Below are positions 43,040 to 54,809 of a stretch of 64,000 nucleotides of DNA, in pieces; position 1 is the first letter of the stretch; each line of letters starts with the position of its first letter. The notes beneath the pieces were generated by a model that searched no databases, had not been told where the DNA came from, and saw nothing but the letters and a program-made list of their open reading frames with translations. The translations under genes were made by a program, and so were the position numbers. The DNA is from Calycina herbarum (lineage: Eukaryota > Ascomycota > Leotiomycetes > Helotiales > Pezizellaceae): positions 62,001 to 126,000 of the forward strand of contig LLEY01000095.1 of assembly GCA_001414485.1 (NCBI GenBank), read 5' to 3'.

Positions 43040-45005
43040 TCATAATGCGAGGTTTCGTTTTCTGCGTCTAGAGAGGGGGAAGAAGGAGACAAAGCTCATG
43101 AATCAACTAGCAGATCTACGATTTCTCGAGAACCCTGAATGGAAAGGTAGGGGAAGAGCCCGGGCAGAGGAGGAGAAAACTTACATAGGGTAATAGCCAT
43201 GAATCTTGCTATTCCTCATATCCTTCCTTACACTGATGAGGAAAACCTCCAATTCTTCCGTTGACCATCCGAGTGCGCGGGTGAAGACTGCCATGCTGAG
43301 ACCAGAGAGACCGGTACTGAAATTTTCATGCATCCACATTCCTGTTTTCATGTTAGCTGCTTATGTTCGCTTCAACCAGATTTCTCTAACTCCTTTTCTC
43401 CCTCTCTCAAGATCAAACCCCCTTCCTTCGCCCAAAAACTCCGCAACAAAACATCCCAAAAAAGGGAAAGGAAGATAGAGAGAGAAGGAAGTAAACATAC
43501 CCAACTCCTTCAACCCCGGATCCTTAGGCCATCTATTCATCGGCCATTTATATTTAATCTCGACCACATTCGTGAACCCCGCATCTTCCAACTGGGATTT
43601 ATAATTCTTTGCGGAATCACAGGCTCTTCCGACGAGAATGGTGCCTTCGAGAATCAGATCTGCCCATTTCTTTACGGCGCAGTCGGGTGGGAAGGAATCG
43701 TCGTTGTCTTCGATGGGGAATTTGATGTCTTTTATTTCCATCCAGCCTCCGGGGTTTAAGTTGCTGGGAGGGTGTTAGTTTTGAGATGAGGGAAGGGGGC
43801 GAGAGGTGGGAGATGGAGGGTGCGGGTGGTGGAAGGGGACCGTGAGAGATATTAGAGGGATAGAGGGGGGTACTAGGGGCCCAGGAAAGTAGAAAGAGAA
43901 GGTTAAGACCGCGTACAGAGGTGTCTGAGAATCCGAGAAATAAAGGAGTGGGTGAGAAGAGGACATCACTCACTCATAACATTGCTTGAAACATCTTGGC
44001 CAGTCAACAATGGTACCCACCATCATACGCATGTTGATGAAATCAAATTTGTTTGAATACGTCCATTGCTCTTCAATATCATCAATCTCAAAATGACAAT
44101 TCGGTGGAACACTGTGATAAGTTAGCATCTGGGATTGTTTTTCTGGACAGGTGGAGTTTGTTGCAGGGCTCAGGATACGTGTAACAAGAGACGAACAAAA
44201 CTTACAAGTCTGGTTGAATAGGACTCAGGTCAACACCAAGAACCTTTCAGTATTAGTCTACTTTTCTGCCTCCGATCTCAAGAGAAGAGCCATACTTGTG
44301 ATTCTGGATGTTCATCGGCTGGAGAAGGTTAGTCTAAAGTTCATTCAGGGGATAATGACAACACACCGAAATCAATTGCCCAGATTCCGGTTCCTGTTCC
44401 AAGATCCAGTACTCGATGAAGTACCTGGTCTTCTGGTATGGGGGCAATATATAATTTTCCTCCCAGAGTCAAGTAGTACATGTGATGTTGGAGATCTTGA
44501 TGAAATTAGTCTAGGTTATCGTGAAATGAAGCAAAGTGATCATACCTAAACGGTCATTTTCACCCTGTTTACGGAGTAAGGTTAGCATTGTATTTCACTT
44601 TGACAAGTTAAAGTCATCACCAACCTCATCGTTCGGTAAAAGATATTCTGGAATAATGTTAGTAAGTCTGAAATGGTAAGAATGAAGACTTAAGTGGCCT
44701 TACTCCCGTCCTTGTAAGCGTGATACGTCCGACCATTCTCCTGTCGATATCTCAGAATGCTTGAGCCTATAGAACTTGTTGTAGAACCCAAATCCCCTTG
44801 ATCATCATCCTGGTGGGATTGCATTAGTCTTTGATTCGTTCTAGGAGAAAAGCTATTCCTACTCCAAGTGCAGAATCTCCATCGTTAAAGTCGTCCACAG
44901 CCTACGATTACGAGTTAGCGCCTTGTGTTCAGAGCTCAGTTGCACAACACCACTCACTTCGGGTGCGGCTGCATCTGTTGGCGGTTGTTGTTCCGGGTCA
45001 CTCAT
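43040..45005 (-). CDS. LaeA-like SAM methyltransferase, about 12 exons, one-base frameshift
   Basis: Related to fungal LaeA-type methyltransferases, nuclear regulators of secondary metabolism and development. Exons: 44958-45005, 44863-44901, 44704-44809, 44625-44647, 44546-44564, 44368-44495, 44296-44318, 44206-44243, 43974-44111, 43501-43763, 43185-43341 and 43040-43067. An alternative stop at 43181 avoids the last intron. Blocks: RYRQENGRTYHAYKDG, LPNDEGENDRLD, SAM motif I LDLGTGTGIW, VLGVDLSPIQPD, NPGGWMEIKDI, SMAVFTRALGWSTEE. Summed exon lengths miss a multiple of three by one base. The loss is in exon 6 at 44379-44381, where TGGC stands where GIWAIDF needs TGGGC. All other splice phases agree. 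It is either a true null allele or a homopolymer error in the assembly. Confidence 0.82.
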
Positions 45006-46475
45006 GGTGCCAGATGATGGAACCGAGGAGAATGTACGAGTCGTGTAAATGTACAAGTATTGAGATCTGCGAGAGCGTGCGAGTCGTAATGAGGGTGTAG
45101 ATGATCTGATCTGATCTGATCTGGAGCACGAGGGTAGAAAAACAGCAGCGCAGCGGCACGTAGAATAGGGCTTTGCGGGGGATTCAGATCAGATTAGGAT
45201 GGGATGGGTGGGATGGGATGGGATGCTCTGAATGGTTAGCCGACCACGGAACAAGCCAGACACCAAGACACCAAGACACTTTTCTCACTGTAAATTGTTC
45301 TCCGCCCGGCTCCTTCCCTTCCCAGCACTTCCCCAGTACAGTACAGTACATTACATGGTGACCCTTAGGGTTAAACCGTATTCAGGCCTTGACGCAGTAA
45401 TACGCACCATCCCCTTTTTTATTGCCTGTAGACGCACAGCACAGACAGAATACAGCAAGTGACCAAATTAATTGAGGTGATGAACATTCTGGATGGTGAA
45501 AAAGAAAAGAAAAAAGAAACCTGGAGAGGCGATGCTGGACAAAGCCGAAATCTTCAACGGGACGACCCTTGGAGTAAAAAAGCGGCCGATTTTGACACCC
45601 GTGCACCAGCCCCTCTAAGGACTAACCAGCCTCTAAAAGAAGTCGTACAAATAGGGGGGGGGAAAAAGACTTGTTCTCCTTGCTCTGATTGATGAATGAC
45701 ATAAGTCTCATGTCTTTCCATCTATGGATTGTTGAGTTTTCTATGATTTTGTGGCCTTGACGAGGGTATCAAAATCGGCCGCTGTTTATCGACCCTTAAA
45801 GGACCTGTCGGTGCCTTGTTCCGGTGCAGAAATGTCATTTCAGGGAGGCGTCGTACAAATCAGATTACGAATTTGTAACAAGTGGGGAAAAGACGCTAGG
45901 AATTGGGCTAAATGGCGTGGGTAAAAGGCATACCTGTCGTCCGTCCCACGAAACACTTGCCAGGGAACTTTTAGGCCCCGTCGATAAGCAAGGATTCCCT
46001 TCTTCTCGGGACGAAGAGCAGGTTGCATGTCGCCCAAAGCACTTCGCCAAAGCACTTCGGCTTCTTCGGACTGCTCCCGGGCCCCCAATGTCAACCAGTG
46101 TCAGTCCAGTGACAGCACCACATGGCACGGCGATGGCACGGCGATGGCATGGCATGGCATGGCATGGCCTAGTTCACGGAGCACGGAGCACGGAGCACAT
46201 CTCCAACAGGAGATCATGGCCCATGAACCGAGGGTCGGGAGGAACGAGTTGAACAGCCCCAACGGGACTTTAGTGCCCATCACTTTCCATACAAACGGGT
46301 GAAATCCCTTTGACGGAATCCTATCTCCAACCCACCCCCCCAAAAACTGGCCTCTTACCTCATGGGCAATTGTAACCCATCACCAACCACTTGACTGCGG
46401 CAGATATAACACATAATCCAGACTGGCCGAGATTGGGCTTCGTCCATCTTGATTACTGTAACATCACGTTGCACA
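45006..46475. promoter_or_regulatory. divergent upstream region, methyltransferase and P450, rich in simple repeats
   Basis: 1.47 kb separate the two start codons. It holds (GATCT)n at about 45100-45121, a GGGATGGGAT run at 45195-45222, GTACA repeats near 45340-45352, a CATGG/CACGG array at 46125-46170 and GGAGCAC repeats at 46178-46200. No reading frame is supported. Transcription from this region must run both ways. Confidence 0.6.
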
Positions 46476-48455
46476 ATGGACGTCAGATCTCTCCTCCGCA
46501 ATCCGCCTATGGGCAGCTGGATCTTGTGTATCCTGACTCCACTGCTGACATTATACATCATCTCGACCTTTCGAGCATGGCACCGTCTAAGACATTTCAA
46601 GGGTCCTACACTGGCTGCTCTCACCCGTCTGTGGCTCGCTCGTCGCGTCTGGGGAGGGAGGATGCACTTGGATTTCCAGGAGGTCAATCAAAAGTATGGT
46701 ACGTACAAGTACTGTAAAGATGACTTTGACTTTATGATTTATTCACCCCCGGCCATGGCAGCGTGGCAACCTTACTAACCATGTACGGAGCATAGGTTCT
46801 TTAGCAAGAGTCGGCCCCAATGATCTTGTTACCTGTGATCCGGCCGTTTTGCGCCGCATGTTCGCCGTTCGCTCTCCATATCGTCGTTCGGAATGGTATA
46901 TTGGAGTGAGATTCGATCCTGTTCAAGATAATATTGCTTCTACTCGGGATGAGGATCGTCATCTGGAGCTGAGGGCCATTATGGCTGCCGGTGTAAGTCA
47001 ATTGATTAACTTATATTCTTTTCAATCTTCTAACACGTGGTAGTATGCTGGAAAAGACAATGATGATTTGGAAGGTACAATTGATAAGAACATTGCCAAT
47101 TTCATCAAACTCATCCGGACAAAATACACATCTACAAACGCGGAAAACAAGCCTTTGGATCTGGGGAGAAAAGTGCAGTACTTCACACTCGATGTTATCT
47201 CCGATCTCGCCTACCGGGAACCCTTTGGATATCTCGATGCCGATGTTGATCTTCACGGATACATTGAAGAAGTTGAAAAGGTCTTTGCTTCTGGTTTGAT
47301 GGTTACCATCTTTCCATGGTTGAATTGGGTCTTGAGATTGAGTATTGTCAAAGCTGCTCTTCCCTCGGAAAAGGATCCTCTTGGTCTGGGAAAGATTCTC
47401 GGGTAAGATTTATATACCGTTTTCTCGTTAAACAACTGGCTGACCGTCTCACCAGTATTACGAAGAAAGTCGTCGCTCAACGCTTTGGTCCTAAGAAGAA
47501 GGTCCAACGTGATATGTTGGGTTCATTCATCGCTCATGGACTGAACCAAAAAGAAGCTGAGGCAGAAACGATTCTCCAAATGTAAGATGCTCCCGTTTAC
47601 TGATTCTCATCCCCTCTTTTCATGACTGTTTTTATTTTCGCTCCCATTCTCGAATACCCTTGTTTTTCTCACAACCAAACACTTCATGTGCTTCAATGTG
47701 GACAAGTCTTAGCTATCACATACCCCCTCATTATCACAAACTAACATCCCCCCAGCATGGCCGGCTCAGACACAACCGCAACCGCAATCCGCAGCACCTT
47801 TCTCTACATCCTAACCCACCCCCACGTCCACCAAAAACTCCGTCAAGAATTCACCTCGCACCCCATCTCAACCCCAATAACCAACGCTCAAGCCCTCTCC
47901 CTCCCCTACCTCCAAGCCACCATCCGTGAAGGCCTCCGCATCTTCCCTCCCGTCGTAGGCCTAATGTCCAAACAAGTCCCACCTGGCGGAGACACCATCA
48001 ACGGTCTTTTCGTACCGGGAGGCACCAAGATTGGCTATGGTGCTTATGGGATCTATAGGGATAAAGGGTTTTGGGGCGAGGATGCGGATTTGTTTCGGCC
48101 GGAACGGTGGTTGGAGGTTGATGTCGAGAGGAGGAAGGAGATGGATGCGTGCTTGCAGTTGATTTTTAGTTTTGGGAAGTATCAGTGCCTTGGGCAGAAT
48201 TTGGCGATGATGGAGTTGAATAAGGTTTTTGTTGAGGTTTGTTATATCCCCTTCCCCTTCCTTTAGTCTGCCATCCTCGTTACATTTTTTTGTGTTTTTG
48301 ATGGGATTTTATGAGACTAATTTGGACAATAGCTTCTACGAAACTTCGACTTCAACATCGTGAACCCGTTGAGTCCGATACGTTCTATCTGTCACGGGAT
48401 ATTCTTCCAATCCGAATTCTGGTTGACTGCTTTTGAGAGGGAGAAGAAGGCATAG
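46476..48455 (+). CDS. cytochrome P450 (6 exons), pisatin demethylase-like
   Basis: Haem-thiolate monooxygenase anchored in the ER. Exons 46476-46698, 46796-46992, 47044-47402, 47456-47581, 47756-48236 and 48333-48455 give 502 residues, full length. An N-terminal anchor (WILCILTPLLTLYIISTF) is followed by the oxygen-binding I helix AGSDTTAT, the K-helix EGLR, FRPERW and the haem loop FSFGKYQCLG with its Cys ligand. All introns are GT..AG and keep phase. The general look is that of the pisatin demethylase-like group often found in detoxification or secondary metabolism; the substrate is unknown. It lies head-to-head with the LaeA-like gene. Confidence 0.93.
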
Positions 48456-49691
48456 TGGCGGTAGCCCTTTCTAGTGTTTGTTTCTTCGATAAGTTGTAGG
48501 TTAGGGAGGGTCAAGCAAGGGCTTTGTATATTTTGGTTGCGTCTCGAAATTTATACGTACATATCCATGCTTCCTTAATCACGAGATAATTCAGCATTTT
48601 CATTGTTTTCGGTTAAAGAAGATTTTAGGTTAGATCTGCAGTTTCTGACTCGATTACTCTGGTGGTGTGTAAGAACGGCAGTGAGAGGAACGCATATGCA
48701 TGTATTGTCATGGCGGGAAGCTCATCCTTGGCTGGTGCCCATGTTGCTGGTTGGTGGTTGGAAGTGACTTCGGCTTTCTACACTCGTCTCACTGCATTTG
48801 GGGTCGCACAGCAGCATTCATTTCATACATCTTCTGAACCTTCAATTGGACGAGTAACAGTGGCGAACAAGATCGACTGCTACCTTCTGTTTTCTCGATG
48901 AAAATTGCTCTCCAGCTCTTCTGTTCCTTCTCCTCCCTCAAGTGGTGTACATGACATCAAGTACAACTCTCACAGTATACAAACAAGCTACTCACTCTCC
49001 ACAACCCCTCTCTTGTACCTCCACCTCCACCTCCAAGTCCCCCTCCCTCCCAGATACCATGCATGAGGTTACTAACCCACAAAAAAACATCTCCCCCCCC
49101 CTCCACACCCTCACCGTAATCTTGCCGACGTACATGCATACACAATGTAACCCTACCATATGCACCTGTCCCTACGACATACGCCAAGATCCCTACGCAA
49201 CTTCCCGCTGGAGAAATCATTCGATTGATTGAACGGTAGGTTGGGGGGTGGTTGGTTTGTGGTGGTGGGGTGACATTTGGATTCATTCTCGGGTTGGTGG
49301 CTGTGGGAGGAGTTTGTGATTGGTGACGATGATGAGACTGGTGGATTGTTCACGAAAGAGGGGTGAGAAGAATTGAGGGCTTGTTCGGGAGGGGTTGGAG
49401 TTGGGGTAACTCGAAAATTTTGCTGAGGGGGGTTTTTTTTTTCTTTTTTCTTTTTGGGGAAAAGACAAACAGAAAAAACAGGGACGGAGAGAGATAGGTG
49501 AGAGGGAGTCGGTGTATGAAGAACTCATTGGTATTTTGAGAAGGCTTTATCTACTCAGTCCTCAGTCGGTAAAAACACACCCGCCCACGCGCCCACGCAT
49601 ACAGTGACTGCGAAGTCTCGTGTATCAATTTACTTCTCCGAACCATTACTCCCCCCATCGCAAAAAATACCGATGTAGAATCGAAGGGAGT
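48456..49691. other. spacer between P450 and copper transporter; no gene seen
   Basis: 3' regions of two convergent genes. Frames of 80-110 codons (48662-48901, 48957-49286) show no motif. Several homopolymer runs (C near 49093, T near 49432) are present. Confidence 0.5.
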
Positions 49692-50821
49692 TTAGCCACA
49701 GCAATATGTAGCTTCATCCTTTCCGTTCTTACTATCTCTATTTGAGAAGTTAGCATCTTTCTCCACTCCTCCCTTTCTCTTTCCACCTTTTCCAAAAACT
49801 CAAACCACAAAATGGGAAGGAGGGAAGAAAGGGAAGAAGAAAATAAAAGAAGTACTTACCCCCCAATACCCTCCCAACTGAAAACAAAAGCTCCCAGCCA
49901 TGCACCGATAATGATACAGATAATGATGTATCTAATGAAAAAGTCAGTTTCGAAAATTCATCATCAACTCGCCTCCCCGCAAAGAGAAAAGGAGGAAAAG
50001 AAAGGGGAGGTGGGGGAAGGAAGAGGAGGAAGTACTAACCCATTATAATACATAGCCAGCAACATAACGAAATAAGCAATAGTAAACTGCACCATATGAA
50101 ACGTAGCCCTAATCATCTGCTGCATCAAATTCGGCCTGAACTTTCCCCTACCCATGTTCATACTTCCACCACCACCACCTCTCTCCCCATTCCCACCACC
50201 TTCAACAGTAGTGTCACCCTTTGGCGCAGCATGAAGGGAGGTAGAAGAACTCGGGGTTGTAGAGGGTGCAAGGTTGGTGGAAGAGAGGGACTTTTGATAT
50301 TGCCGATAGATGTAGTTATCATACTCTCTCGATGCGCGACGCAGGAACTCGAGCGACATTACGAGGAGGATGACGCCGATGCAGGAGCCTGCGAACATGG
50401 ATTTGGAGGTTATGTGCCAGGAGCGGGCGATGAAACCTTTTTCTCTCCTGTTAGTTTTCATCTTTTTTGTGACTGTGGGGTGAAGGGGGATGGGGATGTT
50501 GTGTTTTGGGGGAGGGGTGGTTTTGATATGAGGGAAAGGAGGGGAGATGATGAGGGGAAGGGAGACGAACAAGCATCGATTGTGTACCAGTTCCATAACA
50601 TCTATGTCAAGTCAGTTTCTAAATCTGAAATCGAGAAAAGATCTTTCGGGATAGAGAGAAGATGGAAGACATACGGAAATCTTGCAACTCGATCCACCAC
50701 CCATACCCATACTCATAGCAGCCTTGCTCGTCGCAGCAGCAGCAGCAGAACCCGTGCTCGTAGCACCCATAACCATTCCAGTCGTCGTCGTCGCCATGTT
50801 CATACTAGTTCCCATATCCAT
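49692..50821 (-). CDS. Ctr-type high-affinity copper transporter (5 exons)
   Basis: Imports Cu(I) as a trimeric channel, at the plasma membrane or vacuole. Exons 50675-50821, 50571-50601, 50040-50436, 49860-49931 and 49692-49737 give 230 residues. The Met-rich outer N-terminus (MDMGTSMNMATTTTGMVMG; MSMGMGGG) binds copper. The first helix follows CKISMLWNWYTIDACF. The selectivity signature is complete: MLLAM, twelve residues, then GAWLG (MxxxM-x12-GxxxG). The end TYCCG is the Cys motif of fungal Ctr proteins. Exon 2 is only 31 bases. The donor GTTCGT and acceptor AAAAG of intron 2 were chosen to restore DACFIARSW. Confidence 0.93.
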
Positions 50822-52202
50822 TTTTGCTGAGTTGGTATCTCGTTCGGCGTTGAGGGCCAAGTTGTTTTGTTTGGGATGCGGTTTGAAGTTGAAGAAAATC
50901 AAGGGAAGCAGCGAGGAGAAATATATATCTTAATTTGAGAAGATTATTGAACAATCATTGGATAATCACTCGAGTAATCTTTCCTTTCAAACAAGCCTCT
51001 CAATAAAAACTTGCTCAAAAAGAAGAAAACTTGCTCAATTGCGGCCCAGTGAATAAACACTCTCCCCACCGAGCTGCTCTCCACAACCTTTATATAAAAC
51101 CAAGCTCCTCTCCCAAGCACACAAGCATAAGCACAAGCACAAGTACAAGCCCCATCACTCAACCATTCCACAAAAACAGTTCTTACAACCTGAGAAGCAA
51201 ACCGAGTAACCATACACAAAAACCCCATGGCGTCCTTCGCCTCTCGGCTCCTCCCGATCCAGAAATTGCCAAGTGCTTGGAAATGCACGCAAACTCGCGT
51301 GGTATTGAGAGAAATAGAGGGAGTTAAATGAATACCACACCAAAAAAAGCAAACAATTCCCACGTGGGAGAAATTACGGAACCGAGGAATCAGAGAGAGA
51401 GGTAGATCAATTCTGACATATGAAATACGGTGAAGAGACGAAGAAGGATTTTTTTGGAGTTGCACGACTTAGACGACATACATCTCGAATCGTCCTTTCT
51501 TGAACTTACGAGCAGCAGTATGCGGCTGACAGGACCTTAAGAAATTGGTAGCGAAGGTTGGGAGGGTACTTTATATTTTCAGCTCCAGCTCCTTAAAAAA
51601 AAATAATCTTGAGGAATTAATGAATCTTGTCAAAGTAAGCAAACAGAAGAACAAGCAAGCACACTCGCCAATCGGTTGGCTCGATGCCCAGCCCTGTCCA
51701 ACGCCACACGAGAGCATTTGAGAAGGATTTCGTGTTACCTACCCACTTTATAATCTCGCGATCTCTCGATCTGTCTCAGTTCAATATATCGAGATATCTT
51801 TGTTTGCTTGTCTTCTCTCTTCACCGTTATTCTGTGTAATATCTGATGAGGTTGTCGTTACATATGACGTTGATAATGTATTTAATGAGTGTCTTGTTGG
51901 GATGTTGACCGCTTCTAACTTGCGATTGTTGATTCGGAGAGTGAGTAATATGAATACATTCTCGGTGTTGAATGGTCGCACAGCTGAAGAAAAGAGGCCG
52001 AAGCTCTTCAGTTCGATATTGCTTCGCAAGAATCTTTACAGAAATGTCTTCAAGCCTATCATATGTTAGTCACCAAAAATGTCTGCCCAAGGCCTCGCGA
52101 AGAAAAAAAGGTGGTATCATTAAAAATCCTCAATCTCAACCCCAATAGGGAGTCGTTGGATAAAGTAAGAACAAGAAAAATCTAATCCAATCTAAATCCA
52201 AA
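50822..52202. other. upstream region of the copper transporter; no gene seen
   Basis: Promoter and leader of the copper transporter (50822 to about 51600), then the 3' side of the DUF2985 gene. A 173-codon minus frame (50944-51465) and a 98-codon plus frame have no motif and lie over promoter sequence. Confidence 0.5.
51010..51039 (-). promoter_or_regulatory. two copies of ACTTGCTCAA, candidate copper-response sites
   Basis: ACTTGCTCAA stands at 51010-51019 and 51030-51039, 190-220 bases before the Ctr start. The core TTGCTC fits the yeast Mac1 site TTTGC(T/G)C but for its first base. Paired sites are needed for Mac1-type induction under copper shortage. The role is inferred. Confidence 0.35.
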
Positions 52203-54159
52203 TCATCTAATCACATCCTCCGTAACAACATCATCATGAATATCACTCGAAGTAGTCAACACCAAAGGGCCTTCCAACACCCCACTCTCTCTCTTGCTCT
52301 TCCTCCTCTCGACCTTCTTGATTGCTTCCTCAGTTAATTCCTGTCTGAACATCTTTTCCAAGACCTCCTTCTTCCTCGTTCGATGATCGCCAACTGAAAT
52401 CAGGATTCCGGCTGTGATATTCACCGTAATAGAACAGCAAAGAATCACAGTCGTCAGCGCAAATGGTCTCGTCTTGTAATTAATAGCCCAAGTGCAAGTC
52501 CCCAACGCAATCTGGAGGAAAGAGTGGCAATCGAGCAACACAACAATAGCAACAAGCAACCTCAGCGGAAAAGCATTATGCGTCATCGTCTCATGCGGTT
52601 TATAAAAACTATGCGAGTTTGAGAATTTCTTCTGGTGATGGGCGAGTTTTTTCTGCTGCTGCGCTGTGAGGACGCTGTATTCGGGTTCTTCTTCGAGTTC
52701 TTGGTGTTCTTCGATGTCTTCGGGTTGGACGGAGGGGAGATCGTTGTGATCTTCGAGTTTGGGGAGGGCTTGTTCTTTACGTAGGCGCCAGGTTAGGTGG
52801 TGGTAGTGGGCGATGAAACACATGTGGTAGGTGTCGACTGCTCTGAAGGGTGCGAGTCCGTCGCCCATGATTGCGAAGAGGGCGACCATGATGTTGTCGA
52901 TGATATTAACTAAATAGTCCTTCTTTCCGCCAACATTGATCCAACCTAGAGAGAAGTCAGCATTGGTATCTATTGGTGTGAGTCGAAAAGACTAACCGAT
53001 CAAGAAGAGAACCCAAGCAAGTCCAAATACCGTAATTAAAAAGGCGTAAAGCGTAACGAAAAATCCGAGAGCTGAGAATGTTAGATGTGCCTCGTATGCC
53101 ACTTTCCCGGCTACTTACGTTTAGAAACATATTGACCAAATCCCTTCATACTTCTTTTAAATTTCGACCTCCTGGAATGCAGCATATGTCTAACGTGATC
53201 ATTCAACTCCAGCTTTTCTTCCTCTGTCCAATTATGGAGACGCACTCCATGCGGAAGTACAGCATAATATCTTTCGTTAATATTAGAGTTTAGTGTATTC
53301 AGAGTCGCTCCTGTAGTAGTTCTGCGATCTGCCAAATTCGGTCGAGTTTTCTTCTTCTCCTCGTCTTCGGTCTCTTCATCCTCTCTCGCTGCGATAACGT
53401 CTTCTCCAATTTCGGTTGGGCGTCGCGTGAGGTTATATGTCGGTCTTCGATTGAGATACTTCCCTAGATCCGGAATGAAAAGAGAGTTTTGTAAATTCGT
53501 GAGGGTAGATAAGGTTGATACTTCAGGGTCTATGAGGAATTAGCAAGAATTCTTTCCGCAACAATGTTTATTTTGCCCATACCAACAACATCCAGCATGT
53601 CCACCAGTCCATCTTCATAGTCATTGTCATCTTCGTGGGTCGGAACATTCGTCCTCACGCGCCGTAACCTCCTCCCAGCTCTTGGTGGAGAGACGCGAGA
53701 AGCGTTCGAGTTCACCGGGGAATTTAGTGCGCCATCGACCGATTCATGAACCGTTCCCGTGGTCGGAGAAACCGTTTCTTCCACAATATCAGGAATAAAA
53801 GACCTCTGCTCCCTTAACCCGGGAGTCGCAGCATCGCGGATTCCTACCGGTGGTCTGTTAGGCGCCGAGTTACTGCGACTCCTCCGCACGCCGGAATGTC
53901 CTTGGGAAACATGCGCACTCGGCGGACCATTGTTGATTTGCGAATTGGATTGAGTATTGGCCTGGGTGACGGATTGTAGGGAAGGGAGCCTTCGTATTCG
54001 AATGGAGGGTTGAAAGTTGCGATTGGGGCTGGCATGTTGATCGCTACCATGGGAGCGCTGAGAATCTGACCCCCGGGATCTTGGTCGTGCTGTGCCTTGG
54101 GCTTGGGCTTGGTCCCTGGGTGATGTACTCGCAGAGGGGACCCCGAATTGGTTTTGCAT
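52203..54159 (-). CDS. DUF2985-type integral membrane protein (4 exons)
   Basis: Exons 53583-54159, 53119-53529, 52997-53071 and 52203-52945 give 601 residues. The first 190 residues are disordered, rich in Ser, Arg and Gln with an acidic patch (HEDDNDYEDG). Then come RRPTYNLTRRPTEIGEDVIA, RYYAVLPHGVRLHNWTEEEK and membrane helices (FFVTLYAFLITVFGLAWVLF; LLVAIVVLLDCHSFLQIALG; TTVILCCSITVNITAGILI). WINVGGKKDYLVNIIDNI is a block I associate with DUF2985. The start is the first ATG; the frame has only a GTG further up. All phases close. Function unknown; the family occurs across ascomycetes. Confidence 0.82.
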
Positions 54160-54809
54160 CTTTGCACGCCGCACTCGAAGCAGACGGCGGAGGAGAGCAA
54201 GGAGAGGAGAGGAAAGAGTTGGTGAGAGATACTTGTAGGAATGGAAATCGTCGTGGTAGTCTAGATTTGTTGACCAGAAATTACAGCTCTTCTTGTGGCG
54301 CTCGCTACGTCAGAGGCTGCTTTAAGCTTGGATTATCGGGAAGGGATTTCCGCCAGGGGTGGGGGGGGGGCAGGCGCGATGAGTGAGATGTGATGCGTTT
54401 CGTACGCCGTGAACCGTGAACCACTTTTGGGATGGATTTGTTGATGCGATTCCAAGACAGACAGGAAAAAAATAAATGTGGGATTTTCTGGAAGATCATA
54501 CAGAACTGGGAAAGGTGTTTGTCTGTCCTGTTGATCACCGCAGGGAACTCCTCGTCCTGGCCGGAAAGCCCGAGACCGATTTTGTATCGACTGAAGGTTA
54601 AAGATACCAGTCCGCTCCCGTAGTGGCCGTCTGGAAGGACAGTTGGAAGTTGGTAGAACCTGCCACGATAACCTCTGACTCTGAAACAGATACAACGGGT
54701 GACGAGTCTAGTTCTAGTCTCTTGGTGTGTCCTAGTTGTTTTTATTTCCAGTCTAAAATGCTTGTCTACGGTCGTCTAATTCTGTCTATCATTACACCCC
54801 TCTCCAACA
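54160..54809. other. spacer between DUF2985 gene and MFS gene; no gene seen
   Basis: Promoter of the DUF2985 gene and 3' region of the MFS gene, including a run of nine G at 54361. Only short motif-free frames. Confidence 0.5.

Noticed and set aside
46100..46205. CATGG/CACGG and GGAGCAC arrays considered as a CRISPR-like array
   Set aside because: Units are head-to-tail without spacers and the genome is eukaryotic; these are simple tandem repeats.
50944..51465. 173-codon minus-strand frame upstream of the copper transporter
   Set aside because: It covers the transporter's promoter, has no motif and overlaps stop-free stretches on the other strand.
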